Positions 7,845 to 15,729 of a stretch of 15,764 bases of DNA are shown piece after piece. The stretch is from the NCBI GenBank assembly GCA_964626015.1, contig CAZVCC010000065.1:1-15764 (forward strand). Reading direction: 5' to 3'. Position 1 is the stretch's first letter. Each line of letters begins with the position of its first letter. This stretch comes from CAIKZJ01 sp964626015. GTDB taxonomy: Bacteria > Bacteroidota > Ignavibacteria > Tepidaquicellales > Tepidaquicellaceae. The notes under the pieces were generated by a model. The model had not been told where the DNA came from. It was given only the letters and a program-made list of their open reading frames with translations, and ran no database searches. A program made the position numbers and the translations under genes.

Positions 7845-9409
7845 TAGTAATTAATATTGAATAAAAGTAAATTAAGGTAAGGGATAAAAAATAAATATAG
7901 TTTATCAATATATGAAAAAGACAATATATATAGCGGGTTCGGCATCAATAGTGATATTATTGGTGATGTTTTATTTCCATTCAGTTTCATCAAGTACGTC
8001 AAATGATTTGCCGGTTGATGAAAAGCAGAACTTTAATCAGAACTTTAATCAAAACGGGAATAATCAGTCTTCTTTCTCCCCTCAAAGCGGCGGGTGGCAA
8101 TTGCAGGTTATGCCGAGTATGGGAAACCGACTTGTAAGGGATTTATATTTCACAGATTCCCTTACGGGTTATGCAGTGGCTTCGCCGGAAAGCTATACCG
8201 ATTCCTCACATATATTAAAGGCTACAAACGGAGGATTTAACTGGAGTATAAAATATACTTCGCCCGGTCGATTGCCAAGGATAATATTTTTAAACTCAAA
8301 TATTGGGTTTGCCGGAGGTAATAAATTATTAAAAACAACAAATGCAGGTGAAAACTGGAGTATAATAAATAAAGTATTTAGCACTATAGTAAGAGATATG
8401 TTTGTTTTTAGTGAAGATACTATCTGGTATGGTGATTCAGACCCATTTGCAGGCGGTCTCTTCCGCACGACCAACGGAGGAATAAACTGGGAGAAACGAG
8501 ACAGCGGAATTCCTGCGAATTCGTATCCTGATAAGATTTATTTCTATAACAGCAGGATTGGGTTTGCGTATCATGGAGGTGTTTCGTTTTGCTACAAAAC
8601 TACGAACAGTGGTGAAAATTGGTTTCAGATTAATTCTGCTGATTTTATAAATATTTATTTTGTAGATAGCCTAAAAGGATTTAGATCGGCGTCAGGCTTT
8701 TTCAAAACTTCAAACGGAGGTTTAAACTGGAGTAAAGATTCTTTGCCTTCAATAACAGGAAATACATATACTCTTAAAGCGATATCAAATTTTATTGTAA
8801 TAAATGAGGATACTATATATTGTACAGGGGGTGCAGTATATTTTTATTCTAATGGTATTTACAGAAATATTATTTATAAGAGTACTAATGGAGGAATAAA
8901 TTGGGGGTATCAAATTCCTGATACAAATTATCAAATATTACAATTAAATGTGATAAATAATTATAAGAATTTTATTTGGATTGTTGATAAATTTAATAAT
9001 CGACTGGTTTATTCATCTAAAGGTGGAGATTCTACGGTTTTTCTTAAAATAAATCAAATAAGTAGTGAAGTACCAAACGAATTTGACTTATATCAAAACT
9101 ATCCAAACCCGTTCAATGCAACATCAAATATAAAATATAAGATATTAAAAAGTTCAGTGGTAAGAATAAATGTAATGGATGTACTCGGTCGAAGAATTCA
9201 GACGATAGTGAATCAAAAACATTCACCCGGAACATATCAAATAAGTTTTGATGGAAATAGTTTATCAAGCGGAATATACTTTTATCAACTGATTTTAGAT
9301 AATAAAATTGTTCAGACAAAAAGAATGACATTGCTAAAATAATAAACATAATATTAGATATTATAACTTATAAAATAATATCCCTAATAATATAAATATC
9401 AATGTTATG
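7788..9409 (+). repeat. Tandem duplication, copy B (about 1.62 kb)
   Basis: Copy B starts inside the 81-codon ORF (7788, equivalent to 5980) and ends at an ATG (9407-9409, equivalent to 7599-7601), after which the sequence is unrelated to copy A. Divergence from copy A is uneven: near-identical blocks (the 5' ends of the propeller genes, 8452-8542, 9126-9257) alternate with strongly diverged stretches (about 8750-9120). Confidence 0.85.
7912..9342 (+). CDS. Secreted Asp-box (BNR/Ycf48-like) beta-propeller protein with T9SS sorting tail, paralogue 2
   Basis: A 476-residue paralogue of the preceding propeller gene with the same layout: signal peptide (MKKTIYIAGSASIVILLVMF), Asn/Gln-rich linker with a duplicated NFNQNFNQ, Asp-box repeats (KATNGGFNW, KTTNAGENW, RTTNGGINW, KTTNSGENW, KTSNGGLNW, KSTNGGINW) and a T9SS sorting tail (FDLYQNYPNPFNA to TKRMTLLK). 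The N-terminal quarter and the sorting tail are nearly the same as in paralogue 1, while the last propeller blades differ strongly, suggesting that the ligand-facing part has diverged. A 132-nt stretch in the tail (9126-9257) differs at one base from paralogue 1, although sequence on both sides is clearly diverged. No terminator follows directly; the nearest is at 9553. The function is unknown beyond surface display. Confidence 0.88.
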   Translation: MKKTIYIAGSASIVILLVMFYFHSVSSSTSNDLPVDEKQNFNQNFNQNGNNQSSFSPQSGGWQLQVMPSMGNRLVRDLYFTDSLTGYAVASPESYTDSSHILKATNGGFNWSIKYTSPGRLPRIIFLNSNIGFAGGNKLLKTTNAGENWSIINKVFSTIVRDMFVFSEDTIWYGDSDPFAGGLFRTTNGGINWEKRDSGIPANSYPDKIYFYNSRIGFAYHGGVSFCYKTTNSGENWFQINSADFINIYFVDSLKGFRSASGFFKTSNGGLNWSKDSLPSITGNTYTLKAISNFIVINEDTIYCTGGAVYFYSNGIYRNIIYKSTNGGINWGYQIPDTNYQILQLNVINNYKNFIWIVDKFNNRLVYSSKGGDSTVFLKINQISSEVPNEFDLYQNYPNPFNATSNIKYKILKSSVVRINVMDVLGRRIQTIVNQKHSPGTYQISFDGNSLSSGIYFYQLILDNKIVQTKRMTLLK

Positions 9410-9420
9410 CAGGAAAATAA

Positions 9421-9531
9421 ATCACTGAGTTCAACGGCTCGAACATGGCAAGCGGTGTTTACTTCGCAAGAATACTCGTAAACGAAGGAAAGGATTTTAT
9501 TGCGGTGAAGAAGTTAGTGCTTCTCAAATAA
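9421..9531 (+). pseudogene. Orphan 3' relic of a T9SS-exported protein gene (sorting-domain tail only)
   Basis: This frame opens after a TAA (9418-9420) and reads ITEFNGSNMASGVYFARILV, then a tail ending KKLVLLK and TAA. The pattern 'FNGSNMASGVYFARI...VKKLVLLK' is the last third of a T9SS type A sorting domain (compare FDGNSLPSGIYFYQL...RRMALLK in the neighbours). The rest of the gene is missing. The ATG at 9407-9409, brought along with the duplicated leader, is in a different frame and reaches a TAA at 9478-9480. This looks like an internal deletion that joined a start region to the last 34 or so codons of a surface-protein gene. A terminator follows 21 nt later, which fits an original gene end. 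Confidence 0.75.
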
Positions 9532-9552
9532 ATTTATATAAACTTATATTAT

Positions 9553-9590
9553 TACAAGGCAGGAAACCAAAATTTCCTGCCTTGTATTTT
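9553..9590 (+). terminator. Rho-independent terminator after the surface-protein region
   Basis: A perfect 14-bp stem (TACAAGGCAGGAAA at 9553-9566 with TTTCCTGCCTTGTA at 9573-9586), loop CCAAAA, followed by TTTT. It closes the region of T9SS cargo genes and relics. The following 134 bases (9591-9724) are A/T-rich; I see no gene in them, and they should hold the promoter of the rimP cluster. Confidence 0.9.
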
Positions 9591-9724
9591 AATATATTTT
9601 ATGTGATAACTCCTTTAATTTCATATCCTGATTCAATATAAACCTGCCGAATAATATGCATTTATATCTTGATTGTAATTAATTAAAAATCTATATTTAT
9701 ATGATTTCGGTGTATTTTATAACG

Positions 9725-9748
9725 AGTGGGTTGGTGACCCACTTTTTT
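9725..9748 (+). promoter_or_regulatory. Terminator-like leader hairpin before rimP (possible NusA-responsive attenuator)
   Basis: A 7-bp stem AGTGGGT (9725-9731) with ACCCACT (9737-9743), loop TGGTG, and a run of six T (9743-9748). It ends only 8 nt before the first rimP ATG, and the previous gene region already has its own terminator. It is thus well placed to act as an attenuator in the 5' leader of rimP-nusA-infB. In Escherichia coli this operon is autoregulated by NusA through its leader. That the same holds here is inference. Confidence 0.6.
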
Positions 9749-9756
9749 ATTTTAGT

Positions 9757-10221
9757 ATGGTTTGTTATATGGAAGAAAAAATCAGAAATATATTGTCCCC
9801 GTTATTTGACGGGAAAAAATATCATTTAATCGATGTAGTTATCCGCGGTGAAAAGAAGAATAAAATCGCTGAGATTTACATCGATTCCGAAAATAGTATT
9901 GACCTTGACGAACTGTCTAAAATCAGTCGGGATGTAAATGATGCTATCGATTCAAATGATATCGCTGATGAGTTCCTGAAGGTTGTTGTTTCATCACCCG
10001 GTGTAGAGAATCCGTTCAAATACTGCTGGCAGCTTAAAAAACACGTTGGCAGAGTATTGAGCTTTTCCTCGAAAGGTGAAGCACTCGAAGGCAGACTCGT
10101 TGATGTTATCAGTGGTTCTGAAGAACTCGTATTAGAATTAAGCAAGAGTAAGAAAGAAGTTATGGTGCTAAGGTTTAAATTCGGCGAACTCGATAATTTA
10201 ATCGTTAAGTTACCTTTTTAG
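9757..10221 (+). CDS. rimP: Ribosome maturation factor RimP
   Basis: RimP binds the free 30S subunit and is needed for its late assembly. The 154-residue product has the usual length and two-domain form. The N-terminal alpha/beta domain (about 5-80) ends in the family signature 'VSSPGVENPF' (78-87, compare the common VSSPGLDRPL), and the C-terminal SH3-like barrel (about 88-154) contains 'GRVLSFSSKG' and the 'GRLVDVISGSEELVLEL' strands. Two starts are possible: ATG at 9757, only 8 nt from the T-run of the leader hairpin, and ATG at 9769 (MEEKIRNILSPLF), which begins right at the first helix and fits the family better. It is the first gene of the cluster; nusA follows after 25 nt. Confidence 0.94.
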   Translation: MVCYMEEKIRNILSPLFDGKKYHLIDVVIRGEKKNKIAEIYIDSENSIDLDELSKISRDVNDAIDSNDIADEFLKVVVSSPGVENPFKYCWQLKKHVGRVLSFSSKGEALEGRLVDVISGSEELVLELSKSKKEVMVLRFKFGELDNLIVKLPF

Positions 10222-10246
10222 AAACAAAAATTTATTTATTCATATT

Positions 10247-11461
10247 ATGAAGTCAGATATAGTAGAAGCGTTTGTTCAAATGGCAAAAATGAAGAGTATC
10301 GACAGAGATATTCTTGAAAGCGTCATTAAGGATTCTTTCAGAAAGATGATGGAAAAAAAGCACGGTCCGACTGCTAATTTTGATATAATCGTTAACATGG
10401 AAAAGGGGAATATTGAAATATTTCTTTATAAAACTGTGGTTGAAGAAGTTACTGACCCTGCTACTGAAATCGACGTTGAATCAGCTATGGAAAAAACCGG
10501 CGAAGAGTTCGAAGTCGGCGATGATTATGTTGAAGAAATTCCGATCGATGAGTTCGGCAGACGGTCTGTTCTTAACCTGAAACAGAACCTTAACCAGAAA
10601 CTAAAAGAAATAGATAAAGAAGTTACGTACAATTTTTATAAGGAACAACTCGGTGAAATTCTCGTCGGTGAAGTCTACCAGATAAAACCGAATTCAATTT
10701 TGCTTATGCATAACGGCTGTGAACTTTTCTTCCCCAAAGAAGAACAGATTGCAAAAGAAAGATATAAGAAGGGCGATAACATAAGAGTCATTATCAAAAG
10801 GATTGATAAAAAACCCTCGGGTCCGCCCCTTATCGTCGTCTCTCGCGCTGATGAAAAATTCTTATATAAACTGTTCGAAAACGAAATTCCAGAAATCTAT
10901 GACGGTATTCTCGAGATTAAAGGTATCGCAAGAGACCCGGGCGAAAGAGCTAAGATAGCTGTGCTTTCTAATGACGATAAAATTGACGCTGTTGGTGCAT
11001 GCGTCGGGATGAAGGGTATGCGTATTCACTCTATCGTAAGAGAACTCAGTAACGAAAATATTGATGTCGTTAATTTTACTGAAGATGCCGCTTTGTACAT
11101 TGCAAGGTCTCTGTCGCCCGCAAAACTTCAGGATATCTATCTTGACAAGGAAAATAAAATCGCTAATATATATGCAAGCGAAGATCAGGTGAGTCTGATT
11201 ATCGGCAAGAATGGTCAGAATATAAAACTCGCATCAAAGCTTACTGGGTACCAGATTGACGTTATCAGGGATAAGGAAGATGAAAAAGATGGCGATGAAG
11301 AAAGCGATGCTGAAAACGAATCTAATGATGAATCTAATGATGAATCTAATGATGAATCACAGGAAGAAGTACTTGATGTTGAACCTGAAGAAGTCTCAAA
11401 TGCGGATGATGTATCCGATGAAGAGATAAAAAATGAGAATGAAGAAGTTGAAAAAGAATAG
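10247..11461 (+). CDS. nusA: Transcription termination/antitermination factor NusA
   Basis: NusA binds RNA polymerase and nascent RNA and controls pausing, termination and antitermination. The 404-residue protein has the RNAP-binding N-terminal domain (about 1-130, starting MKSDIVEAFVQMAKMKSIDR), the S1 domain (about 135-200, 'GEILVGEVYQI'), KH1 (about 203-278, GMKG loop at 254-257) and KH2 (about 285-340, 'IIGKNGQN' with GKNG at 320-323). The tail 343-404 is strongly acidic and replaces the AR repeats of the E. coli protein; part of it is encoded by a 12-nt tandem repeat. An acidic low-complexity tail is plausible for this phylum. It sits 25 nt after rimP and 53 nt before infB, the classic order, and may control the leader hairpin ahead of rimP. 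Confidence 0.97.
   Translation: MKSDIVEAFVQMAKMKSIDRDILESVIKDSFRKMMEKKHGPTANFDIIVNMEKGNIEIFLYKTVVEEVTDPATEIDVESAMEKTGEEFEVGDDYVEEIPIDEFGRRSVLNLKQNLNQKLKEIDKEVTYNFYKEQLGEILVGEVYQIKPNSILLMHNGCELFFPKEEQIAKERYKKGDNIRVIIKRIDKKPSGPPLIVVSRADEKFLYKLFENEIPEIYDGILEIKGIARDPGERAKIAVLSNDDKIDAVGACVGMKGMRIHSIVRELSNENIDVVNFTEDAALYIARSLSPAKLQDIYLDKENKIANIYASEDQVSLIIGKNGQNIKLASKLTGYQIDVIRDKEDEKDGDEESDAENESNDESNDESNDESQEEVLDVEPEEVSNADDVSDEEIKNENEEVEKE
11318..11353 (+). repeat. 12-nt tandem repeat inside nusA (3 units plus a partial unit)
   Basis: GAATCTAATGAT occurs three times without a mismatch (11318-11329, 11330-11341, 11342-11353), followed by a partial GAATC. It encodes the repeated tetrapeptide ESND in the acidic tail of NusA. 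As the unit is a multiple of three, gain or loss of a copy would change tail length without breaking the frame. Confidence 0.95.
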
Positions 11462-11514
11462 AAATAGTAATGGCATTTTAGAAATTTTAAAGTTTAAGAA
11501 TAACAAAACAATTT

Positions 11515-14500
11515 ATGTCTGATACACCACAAAAAATGAAACTGGTTAAGCTTGTTAAAGAAGTTAACAGGTCTAAAGAGGATATCATTGAATATTTGAA
11601 ACAAATTGGCATTGAAAAAGTTACAATCAATACTACTCTGGAATCAGATATAGTCGGAAAAGTTCTTAATAAGTTTAAGCTCGATGTTGCTGAACACGAA
11701 AAACAACTGAAGAAGATTGTTGACTTTGCTAAGTCTAACAAGGTTGAAATTTCAGAGGCTAGTGAAGCTATTAAAAGAGACGAAGAGACGAAAAGGAAAA
11801 AAGCCGAAGCGGAAAGATTAAAAAGAAATCTTGAGGAGCAAAAGAAAAGAGAAGAAGAAGAAAGAAAACGTCAAGAACTTCAGGCATTCTTGGAGCACGA
11901 AAAGAGGAAAAAAGAAGAAGAAGAACTTGCAAAGAAAAGAAAAGCAGAGTTAGACAAGATTTATGAAAACAAGAAGAAATCAGCTCGCGAAAGGTCTGAA
12001 GAGGCTCATCAGAAAAGAGCAAGGAAGGAATCTTCTATAAAAGGTCTCGAAGAGGCTGCTAAGCTTATTGCTGAGCAAAAACCCGAGGATAAGTATGTTC
12101 CTAAGGTAAAACAGCCTAAACATGAACCTAAGCACGAACCAAAGATTGAGCCTGTTAAGACTCCATCCGAAGTCAAACCCGATTCTGTAGTTAAACATGA
12201 AACAGATAAAAAGACAGGGCATGGTCAGGATATTAAACATGTTCAAGATAAAAAACCTGTATCCGATAAAAAACCAGTCGAAAATAAGACAGGTACTTTT
12301 GCCGGCAAGGAAAAAAGTGATAAACAGTGGAGTAAGAAACCTTTCAATAAAGATGCTTCAAAGCCCGGTTATTCAAAACAATTTAACAAAACCGATTCTA
12401 AAAAAGGAAAGTTCGAACACAAAAAGGATAATCGCGACCCGAATAAAAAAGGAAAGTTTGAAAAAGTAACAATTAACGAAACTAAACCCGCTAATAAATT
12501 TAAGGATAAAAAACCCGGATTCTTTAGACCTTCTGCTGTCCCTACGGTAATGCCCCCGGGCAAGGATGCTAAAAAACCCGGTAATAAAGATAAGGATAAA
12601 GATAAAAAGTCTAAGAGTGACTTGGACTATGATAAAAAGAAGAAAAAGTTCGGCAAAAGCATCAAAGGAAAAGATATTTCACAGAAAGAAATCGATGATG
12701 CTATCAGAGATACTATGTCTAAGATTGATGAAGATGCAGGAGCATCCGCAAGAAGTATAGCACGAAGAAAGAAGAAAAAAGAACGGGCAGAACAGGAAAA
12801 GAAGATTCAGGAAATTAAAGAACAGAGAAAAAATGTTATAAGTGTCACGGAATTTGTCTCCACTGTTGAACTCGCATCCATTATGGGTGTTCCGGTTACT
12901 GACATTATTAAGAAGTGCATGGACCTCGGTATGATGGTCTCCATAAACCAGAGACTTGAAAAAGATATTCTTCAGTTAATGGCTGAAGAGTTCGGTTACA
13001 CTATAGAGTTCCAGAATGAGTTTGAAGAAACCCTGATGGTCGAAGAGGAAGATGCTCCTGATACACTTAAAAGCAGACCACCTGTCGTTACTGTCATGGG
13101 TCACGTTGACCACGGTAAGACTTCTCTGCTCGATTATATCAGAAAAGCAAATGTTGTTGCAGGCGAAGCAGGCGGTATCACTCAGCATATTGGCGCATAC
13201 AAAGTTAAACTCGATAACGGTAAATATATTTCTTTCCTCGATACTCCCGGTCACGAAGCCTTCACTGCAATGCGGGCAAGAGGAGGTCAGGCAGCTGATA
13301 TAGTTGTTCTCGTAGTTGCCGCAGACGATAACGTAATGCCGCAGACTATCGAAGCTATTAATCACGCTCTCGCAGCTGGTGTCCCGATAGTTATCGCTAT
13401 CAATAAAGTCGATAAACCCGAAGCGAACATAGAAAGAATTAAATCACAGCTTGCAGAAAGAAATATCCTTGTCGAAGAGTGGGGCGGTAAATATCAGTCC
13501 GTTGAAATATCAGCCAAAAAAGGTCTGAACATAGATAAACTTCTTGAGAAAATTCTTCTTGAAGCTGAACTTCTTGAGCTTAAAGCTAATCCCGATAGGG
13601 CGGCAAAGGGCGTCGTTCTTGAATCTAAGCTCGATAAGGGCAGAGGCTCGGTTGCAACTGTTCTCGTCCAGAAAGGTACTCTGAAAATCGGTGATGATTT
13701 TGTTGCTGGTATTTATTCCGGTAGAGTCAGGGCTATGTACGATGAAAGAGATAACAGGATTGAAACTGCCGGTCCTTCTACACCCGTTCTGATTACTGGT
13801 TTTGAAGGTCTGCCTCAGGCAGGTGACTTGGTCGTTGTTATGAAATCAGACGTTGAAGCAAGAACTATTGCCAACAAAAGACAGCAGCTGAAGCGCGAAC
13901 AGGATATCAGAAGAGTTAAGCATACAACATTAGAGGATATTACAAACCAGATTAAAGAAGGTAAAGAAGTAGAACTTAATATTATTCTTAAGTCAGACGT
14001 TGACGGCTCAGGCGAAGCTCTCGCAGATTCTTTGCACAAGCTTTCAAAGCCCGGCACTGCTACCGTAAAAGTCATTCACAAAGCAGTTGGACAAATTACG
14101 GAGTCGGACGTTCTTCTCGCAGAAGCGTCAAGGGCTGTTATCATCGGATTCAACGTCAGACCGAATCTTAACGCAAGAAAGCTTGCTGAAAAGAGCAGCG
14201 TAGAAATCAGAATTCATAATATTATTTACAACGTCCTCGACGAAGTCAAGCAGGTGCTCGAAGGTCTGCTGGCTCCTGAATTAAACGAAGAGATTACTGC
14301 TACGATTGAAGTAAGACAGGTTTTCAAAGTTCCGAAAATTGGGAACATTGCCGGCTGCTACGTTCAGGACGGTAAAATTGTCAGAAACCATAAAGTCAGG
14401 CTTCTCAGGGAAGGTCTTGAAATTTTCAACGGTACTATCTCTTCTTTAAAAAGAATCAAAGACGATGTTCGCGAAGTTGAATCGGGTTATGAATGCGGTA

Positions 14501-14592
14501 TCGGACTCGAAAACTTTAGCGATATTAAAGTTGGTGATATTATAGAAGGGTATAAATTAATCGAAACTAAGAGAAAACTGGAATCCGTTTAA
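11515..14592 (+). CDS. infB: Translation initiation factor IF-2
   Basis: The initiation GTPase that brings fMet-tRNA to the 30S subunit and promotes 50S joining. The 1025-residue length is normal for the long-linker form. Order: an IF2N-type helical domain (about 8-60), a Lys/Glu-rich coiled-coil (about 75-190), a Lys/Pro-rich disordered linker (about 195-390), a second IF2N-like segment (about 440-510), then the G domain from about 520. The G domain has G1 GHVDHGKT (529-536), the 'GGITQHIG' switch I, G3 DTPGH (576-580) and G4 NKVD (630-633). Domain II spans about 698-800, C1 about 820-925, and C2, which binds the initiator tRNA, about 930-1020. Every GTPase motif is intact. It follows nusA by 53 nt and precedes rbfA with only an extra TAA codon between them. 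The ATG at 11515 has an A/T-rich leader and no Shine-Dalgarno. Confidence 0.98.
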   Translation: MSDTPQKMKLVKLVKEVNRSKEDIIEYLKQIGIEKVTINTTLESDIVGKVLNKFKLDVAEHEKQLKKIVDFAKSNKVEISEASEAIKRDEETKRKKAEAERLKRNLEEQKKREEEERKRQELQAFLEHEKRKKEEEELAKKRKAELDKIYENKKKSARERSEEAHQKRARKESSIKGLEEAAKLIAEQKPEDKYVPKVKQPKHEPKHEPKIEPVKTPSEVKPDSVVKHETDKKTGHGQDIKHVQDKKPVSDKKPVENKTGTFAGKEKSDKQWSKKPFNKDASKPGYSKQFNKTDSKKGKFEHKKDNRDPNKKGKFEKVTINETKPANKFKDKKPGFFRPSAVPTVMPPGKDAKKPGNKDKDKDKKSKSDLDYDKKKKKFGKSIKGKDISQKEIDDAIRDTMSKIDEDAGASARSIARRKKKKERAEQEKKIQEIKEQRKNVISVTEFVSTVELASIMGVPVTDIIKKCMDLGMMVSINQRLEKDILQLMAEEFGYTIEFQNEFEETLMVEEEDAPDTLKSRPPVVTVMGHVDHGKTSLLDYIRKANVVAGEAGGITQHIGAYKVKLDNGKYISFLDTPGHEAFTAMRARGGQAADIVVLVVAADDNVMPQTIEAINHALAAGVPIVIAINKVDKPEANIERIKSQLAERNILVEEWGGKYQSVEISAKKGLNIDKLLEKILLEAELLELKANPDRAAKGVVLESKLDKGRGSVATVLVQKGTLKIGDDFVAGIYSGRVRAMYDERDNRIETAGPSTPVLITGFEGLPQAGDLVVVMKSDVEARTIANKRQQLKREQDIRRVKHTTLEDITNQIKEGKEVELNIILKSDVDGSGEALADSLHKLSKPGTATVKVIHKAVGQITESDVLLAEASRAVIIGFNVRPNLNARKLAEKSSVEIRIHNIIYNVLDEVKQVLEGLLAPELNEEITATIEVRQVFKVPKIGNIAGCYVQDGKIVRNHKVRLLREGLEIFNGTISSLKRIKDDVREVESGYECGIGLENFSDIKVGDIIEGYKLIETKRKLESV

Positions 14593-14595
14593 TAA

Positions 14596-14982
14596 ATGTC
14601 TATTAGAACTGAAAGAGTAAGCGAAGAAATTAAGCACAGAATGAACTCCGCCATGTCGAAAGACCTGATGGAGATTCATGCTGGGCTTGTTACTGTTTCG
14701 CGTGTTATAATGTCTCCCGACCTGAAGATTGCAAAGGTATACGTCTCTTTTCTCGGTAACAAAGAACCCGCAGAAAAGTTAGTCGAAAGAATTAACAACA
14801 GAAAAAGTCATATTAGATTTCTTCTCGGTAAACAATTAACTCTTAAGTATACTCCCGACTTAATATTTTTCTACGACGATTCAATGGAGTATGCCGATAA
14901 GATTAATAAGCTTCTTAACGAAGTCAAGAAAAATGAAACTAAAGAAAATACCATTGAGCCCCAAAAGGACGAAGAGAAGTAA
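14596..14982 (+). CDS. rbfA: 30S ribosome-binding factor RbfA
   Basis: RbfA is a small KH-type protein that binds the immature 30S subunit near the 16S 5' helix and supports late assembly and cold adaptation. The 128-residue product shows the family pattern: 'RTERVSEEIKHRMNSAMSKD' (4-23), the strand 'VTVSRVIMSPDLKIAKVYVS' (33-52) and the C-terminal 'LLGKQLTLKYTPDLIFFYDD' (76-95), with a short charged extension at the end. Its ATG comes 3 nt after the infB stop (TAA TAA ATG), which implies tight coupling. It is the last plus-strand gene of the cluster. Its stop is separated by one base from the stop of truB on the other strand, and I see no terminator hairpin between them. Confidence 0.96.
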   Translation: MSIRTERVSEEIKHRMNSAMSKDLMEIHAGLVTVSRVIMSPDLKIAKVYVSFLGNKEPAEKLVERINNRKSHIRFLLGKQLTLKYTPDLIFFYDDSMEYADKINKLLNEVKKNETKENTIEPQKDEEK

Positions 14983-14983
14983 A

Positions 14984-15685
14984 TTACAACATTTCTTCTA
15001 TCACCAGAAATCTCATCTCATCAAGCTCTTCTGATTTTTCATCAATCATTCTAATATCAAAATCACCTACCCTTAATCTTCTCAATGTTTTAAGATATCC
15101 GCCTGTTCTAAGTTCAGCACCAAAATCATTCGCAAGCGAACGTATGTAAGTTCCCTTCGAAACCGACACAAAGAATTTTATTTCTGTTTCACTGATTCTT
15201 TCAACCTGAAAATCTTTTATAAAAACTCTTCTCGGTTGCAGCTCCAGCGTCTTTCCCTTGCGTGCAAGTTTATATAATGGCTTTCCTTTATGCTTTATCG
15301 CCGAATGCATCGGAGGTATCTGTTCAATCTCCCCAAGGAATTTGTTTCGCACAGTATAGATTTGCTCTTCCGTAATGTATGACACATCTTTTATATCCTG
15401 CTCCTCGGACTCCGTATCAAAAGTCGGAGTGACAGCCCCAATTCTGATAGTCCCTTCATAATCCTTGTCTGCACCAATCATTTCTGTTATCGCCTTTGTC
15501 TTTTTTCCCGTGCAGATTACTAAAAGCCCCGTTGCCTTTGGGTCAAGTGTTCCCGAATGACCAACTTTCTTAAGCTTAAAAGTCTTTTTAATCTTATTTG
15601 TTACCTTTGCTGATGTCCAGAATAGTGGTTTATCAACAAGAATTACCTTGTTGTCATATTTTTCCTGTATCTCTGAAATTTCCAT
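14984..15685 (-). CDS. truB: tRNA pseudouridine(55) synthase TruB
   Basis: TruB converts U55 in the tRNA T-loop to pseudouridine. The 233-residue protein has 'LVDKPLFWTS' (16-25), the catalytic motif 'GHSGTLDPKATGLL' (42-55) with nucleophile D48, 'DYEGTIRIGAVTPTFDTES' (74-92), and the later 'KGTYIRSLANDFG' and 'LRRLRVGDF' motifs. It is shorter than the E. coli enzyme (about 314 aa) because the C-terminal PUA domain is absent; compact forms are common in this part of the tree and the catalytic core is complete. Start ATG at 15683-15685. It is on the minus strand, tail-to-tail with rbfA with a single base between stops, whereas in most bacteria with this cluster truB follows rbfA in the same direction. 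It must be expressed from its own promoter to the right of 15685. Confidence 0.95.
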   Translation of the reverse strand: MEISEIQEKYDNKVILVDKPLFWTSAKVTNKIKKTFKLKKVGHSGTLDPKATGLLVICTGKKTKAITEMIGADKDYEGTIRIGAVTPTFDTESEEQDIKDVSYITEEQIYTVRNKFLGEIEQIPPMHSAIKHKGKPLYKLARKGKTLELQPRRVFIKDFQVERISETEIKFFVSVSKGTYIRSLANDFGAELRTGGYLKTLRRLRVGDFDIRMIDEKSEELDEMRFLVIEEML

Positions 15686-15714
15686 TGTGCAAAATAATTC
15701 ATCTGCTTCCCATT

Positions 15715-15729
15715 AATAATGACATTATT
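15715..15729. promoter_or_regulatory. 15-bp palindrome upstream of truB (possible operator)
   Basis: AATAATG-A-CATTATT is a perfect inverted repeat with 7-bp arms, 30 bases upstream of the truB start on the reverse strand. In such A/T-rich DNA it may be chance. The bases from 15730 to the window end show no gene that can be supported. Confidence 0.25.

Noticed and set aside
6103..9342. Propeller proteins as sialidases, based on the Asp-box repeats
   Set aside because: Asp boxes are structural and occur in many propellers; the catalytic arginine, tyrosine and aspartate context of sialidases is not recognisable.
12976..13365. A 129-codon open frame on the minus strand inside infB
   Set aside because: It lies entirely antisense to the conserved IF2 G domain, has no recognisable motif, and is explained by the codon pattern of infB.
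14984..15685. TruB as a truncated gene because it lacks the C-terminal PUA domain
   Set aside because: The catalytic core and its late motifs are complete, and compact TruB proteins of this size are normal in related bacteria.
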